A stretch of DNA of 64,000 nucleotides from Nitrospira sp. CG24C. Lineage in GTDB: Bacteria; Nitrospirota; Nitrospiria; Nitrospirales; Nitrospiraceae. The notes under the pieces were generated by a model. The model saw only the letters and a program-made list of their open reading frames with translations. It was not told where the DNA came from and did not search any database. The stretch is taken from positions 185,997 through 249,996 of the forward strand of contig NEWR02000017.1 of the NCBI GenBank assembly GCA_002869885.2. The letters are read 5' to 3'. Each line of letters begins with the position of its first letter. Position 1 is the stretch's first letter. Made by a program: the position numbers and the translations under genes. Below are positions 62,527 to 64,000 of the stretch, piece after piece.

Positions 62527-63924
62527 ATGTTTAGACCACTTCCAGAAACCACCCAGTTCCGACGAATTCCGTACCGTCTCATTACGCCTGTCGTGATCAT
62601 TCTTGCGTTGGTCGTAGCCGTCATCCTCTTGTTTAGCTTAGAGCAGGAAAAACTCCTCCTCCAAGGTTTTGCACAAGGGCAGACGATGCCCACGGAATTG
62701 TTTCCGGCACTCTGGCAATCGCGACATGACTTAATCGTAGTGACACTCCTTGTGTTCCTGGTCGGCGCGATCGGGATTGCAGCGGTCATCACCTTCATCC
62801 CCTACGACAGCACCAAACGGACCCTCGAAGAAGTGAAGGGGCTGGCGCGGAACATCCTTGAGAGCATTCCGACCGGTGTACTCACAGTGAATCCAAACGG
62901 AGTAATCACGGTGATCAATCCAACGGCGGAGGCAGTGCTCAAACGATCGGCAGCAGATTTGCTCGGGAATTCTTACGAGTCCGTATTTGCTGAAGGAGAG
63001 ACCATCCGGGCGGTGCTCGAAGGGGCGCTCAGGCATCACCAGCATGTCAGCCAGAAAGATTTGCCTTATGAGAGCCAGGACCGGACCCCGCACACTATTC
63101 GAGTGAGCACAGCCGAGCTCACAGGGGACGATGCAGAACCGGCTGGCGTCATCTTGCAGGCTCAGGATGTCACCGACTGGCTTGCGCTCGAGCATCGAGT
63201 CCGCGTCGCGGATAAACTGGCCGCATTACACACGTTGTCGGCTGGAGTGGCCCATGAGTTGCGGAATCCATTGAGTGCCATGGATTTGAATCTTCACCTC
63301 TTGGAAGAAGAACTCAGGGAGTGCGCATCCCTGCCGGAGCAGGCAACGCGGTATCTCCATGTTTTGAACGCGGAATGTCACCGCCTCTCAGTCATTCTCG
63401 ACAACTTCATGAAGTTCGCCCGCCCTGGGTCGGTCGGCCTCCACGAGGTGAACATCTCTGACCTGATCGAGCACATCATGGCGCTGATGCAATTCGAGGC
63501 AGAGGAGCGGGCAATTCGCCTCGAACAGGCGGTGGATGAACCGTTGCCGTCCGTCCTGGGCGACGAGACGGCCATCAGTCAGGTCCTGGTGAACGTCGTC
63601 GTCAATGCGTTTCATGCCATGCCAAACGGCGGCCTCTGCCGCGTCGCAGCCGAGGCCCGTCAGGCCAACGACACGCGCTGGCTCGTTGTGTCGGTGAAAG
63701 ACACGGGAATCGGCATCAAGAAAGAAGAGCTCGCGCGGGTATTTGAACCGTTCTATACGACGAAGTCCAGCGGAACAGGTCTGGGTCTCGCCATCGCCTA
63801 TCGCATCATGGAAGATCATGGTGGCACCATCCAGGTATCCAGCACGCCGGGGATCGGCACCACCACGGTGCTGACGTTTCCTGTCGCAGTCGAGAAGGCA
63901 CAGTCCCTGGCGGTGACCTCATGA
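62527..63924 (+). CDS. Membrane sensor histidine kinase, PAS-HisKA-HATPase (NtrB-like)
   Basis: A 465-residue kinase. Two membrane helices (about residues 17-38 and 69-90) enclose a short outside loop. A PAS domain (residues about 105-220: GVLTVNPNGVITVINPTAEAVLKRSAADLLGNSYESVF) precedes the HisKA helix GVAHELRNPLSAMDL with the phospho-acceptor His243. The ATPase has NVVVNAFHAMPNGG (N box), DTGIGIKKEELARVFEPFYTTKSSGTGLGLAIA (G1, F, G2). The stop overlaps the next gene by ATGA. The signal is unknown. Confidence 0.9.
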   Translation: MFRPLPETTQFRRIPYRLITPVVIILALVVAVILLFSLEQEKLLLQGFAQGQTMPTELFPALWQSRHDLIVVTLLVFLVGAIGIAAVITFIPYDSTKRTLEEVKGLARNILESIPTGVLTVNPNGVITVINPTAEAVLKRSAADLLGNSYESVFAEGETIRAVLEGALRHHQHVSQKDLPYESQDRTPHTIRVSTAELTGDDAEPAGVILQAQDVTDWLALEHRVRVADKLAALHTLSAGVAHELRNPLSAMDLNLHLLEEELRECASLPEQATRYLHVLNAECHRLSVILDNFMKFARPGSVGLHEVNISDLIEHIMALMQFEAEERAIRLEQAVDEPLPSVLGDETAISQVLVNVVVNAFHAMPNGGLCRVAAEARQANDTRWLVVSVKDTGIGIKKEELARVFEPFYTTKSSGTGLGLAIAYRIMEDHGGTIQVSSTPGIGTTTVLTFPVAVEKAQSLAVTS

Positions 63925-64000
63925 AGCCACATGCACACATTCTTGTCGTGGATGACGAGATCAATATCCGTGGGGCGTTGGTCACGATGCTCGAGAAGAA
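63921..64000 (+). CDS. Response regulator, 3' end outside window
   Basis: Only 26 residues are visible: MKPHAHILVVDDEINIRGALVTMLEK, the first strand of a receiver domain with its acidic VDDE pair. It is coupled to the kinase gene by ATGA, so it is the cognate regulator. Whether it carries a sigma-54 domain as in NtrC cannot be seen here. Confidence 0.85.
   Translation, partial: MKPHAHILVVDDEINIRGALVTMLEK

Noticed and set aside
1..64000. tRNA, rRNA or CRISPR arrays
   Set aside because: I looked for TTCGANTC-type T-loops in gaps and for regularly spaced direct repeats and found none; the repeats present are hairpins or isolated motifs. A tRNAscan-SE run would settle the tRNA point.

Overview
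The window is a 64 kb chromosomal stretch that looks like Nitrospira (phylum Nitrospirota). This is inferred from the gene set and intergenic style, not from a marker gene: fairly GC-rich DNA, several PilZ proteins, many small lipoproteins, a DAB-type carbon-uptake remnant beside a carbonic anhydrase and a SulP transporter, and many short hairpin repeats behind stop codons. I saw no rRNA, tRNA, CRISPR array, prophage or intact transposase.

Layout. 0-8 kb: SurA-like isomerase (cut by the window edge), engB, mtgA, then a tandem duplication of about 1.2 kb carrying a VOC protein and part of an isoaspartyl peptidase; next the murJ-ogt-dtd operon. 8-17 kb: small hypothetical and PilZ proteins, a 5'-truncated giant surface-protein gene, DUF3467, a BaiN-type flavoprotein, a 56-residue zinc ribbon, exonuclease III, small envelope proteins and a disulfide oxidoreductase. 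17-24 kb: an HzsA-like c-type cytochrome lipoprotein broken by a one-base frameshift, DUF1653, a CBS protein, and a BcsA/BcsS cellulose pair. 24-35 kb: a MEKHLA gene bracketed by inverted repeats, leuC and leuD separated by a hairpin, CorA, a MITE-like element, an inositol-phosphatase family enzyme, a solitary PilB/GspE ATPase, PilZ, an aminotransferase and a lytic transglycosylase. 35-50 kb: LOG-like protein, MsrA, LEA-type lipoprotein, TPR protein, TldD/TldE, two TraT-like proteins, a large lipoprotein, a sugar reductase and EttA. 50-59 kb: a three-gene operon of two hydrolases and a 1092-residue membrane protein, a glucose/sorbosone dehydrogenase, SelO, beta-carbonic anhydrase, DUF2294. 59-64 kb: SulP-type transporter, UspA, remnants of dabA and a PII-like gene, and an NtrB-like kinase/response regulator pair.

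Working themes are envelope and peptidoglycan maintenance (MtgA, MurJ, lytic transglycosylase), c-di-GMP-linked exopolysaccharide (BcsA, BcsS, PilZ proteins), inorganic carbon handling (carbonic anhydrase, SulP, decayed DabA/PII), and damage repair (Ogt, Dtd, MsrA, Xth, isoaspartyl peptidase).

The most unusual signals are intergenic. Several families of long hairpins each have a conserved centre and arms made of degenerate short words. Two further short motifs sit on or just after TAG stop codons, and one of them also forms the ends of a 262 bp MITE-like element. Several genes are recently broken: the HzsA-like gene, the PII-like gene, dabA, the cadherin-type gene, and the truncated duplication copies.
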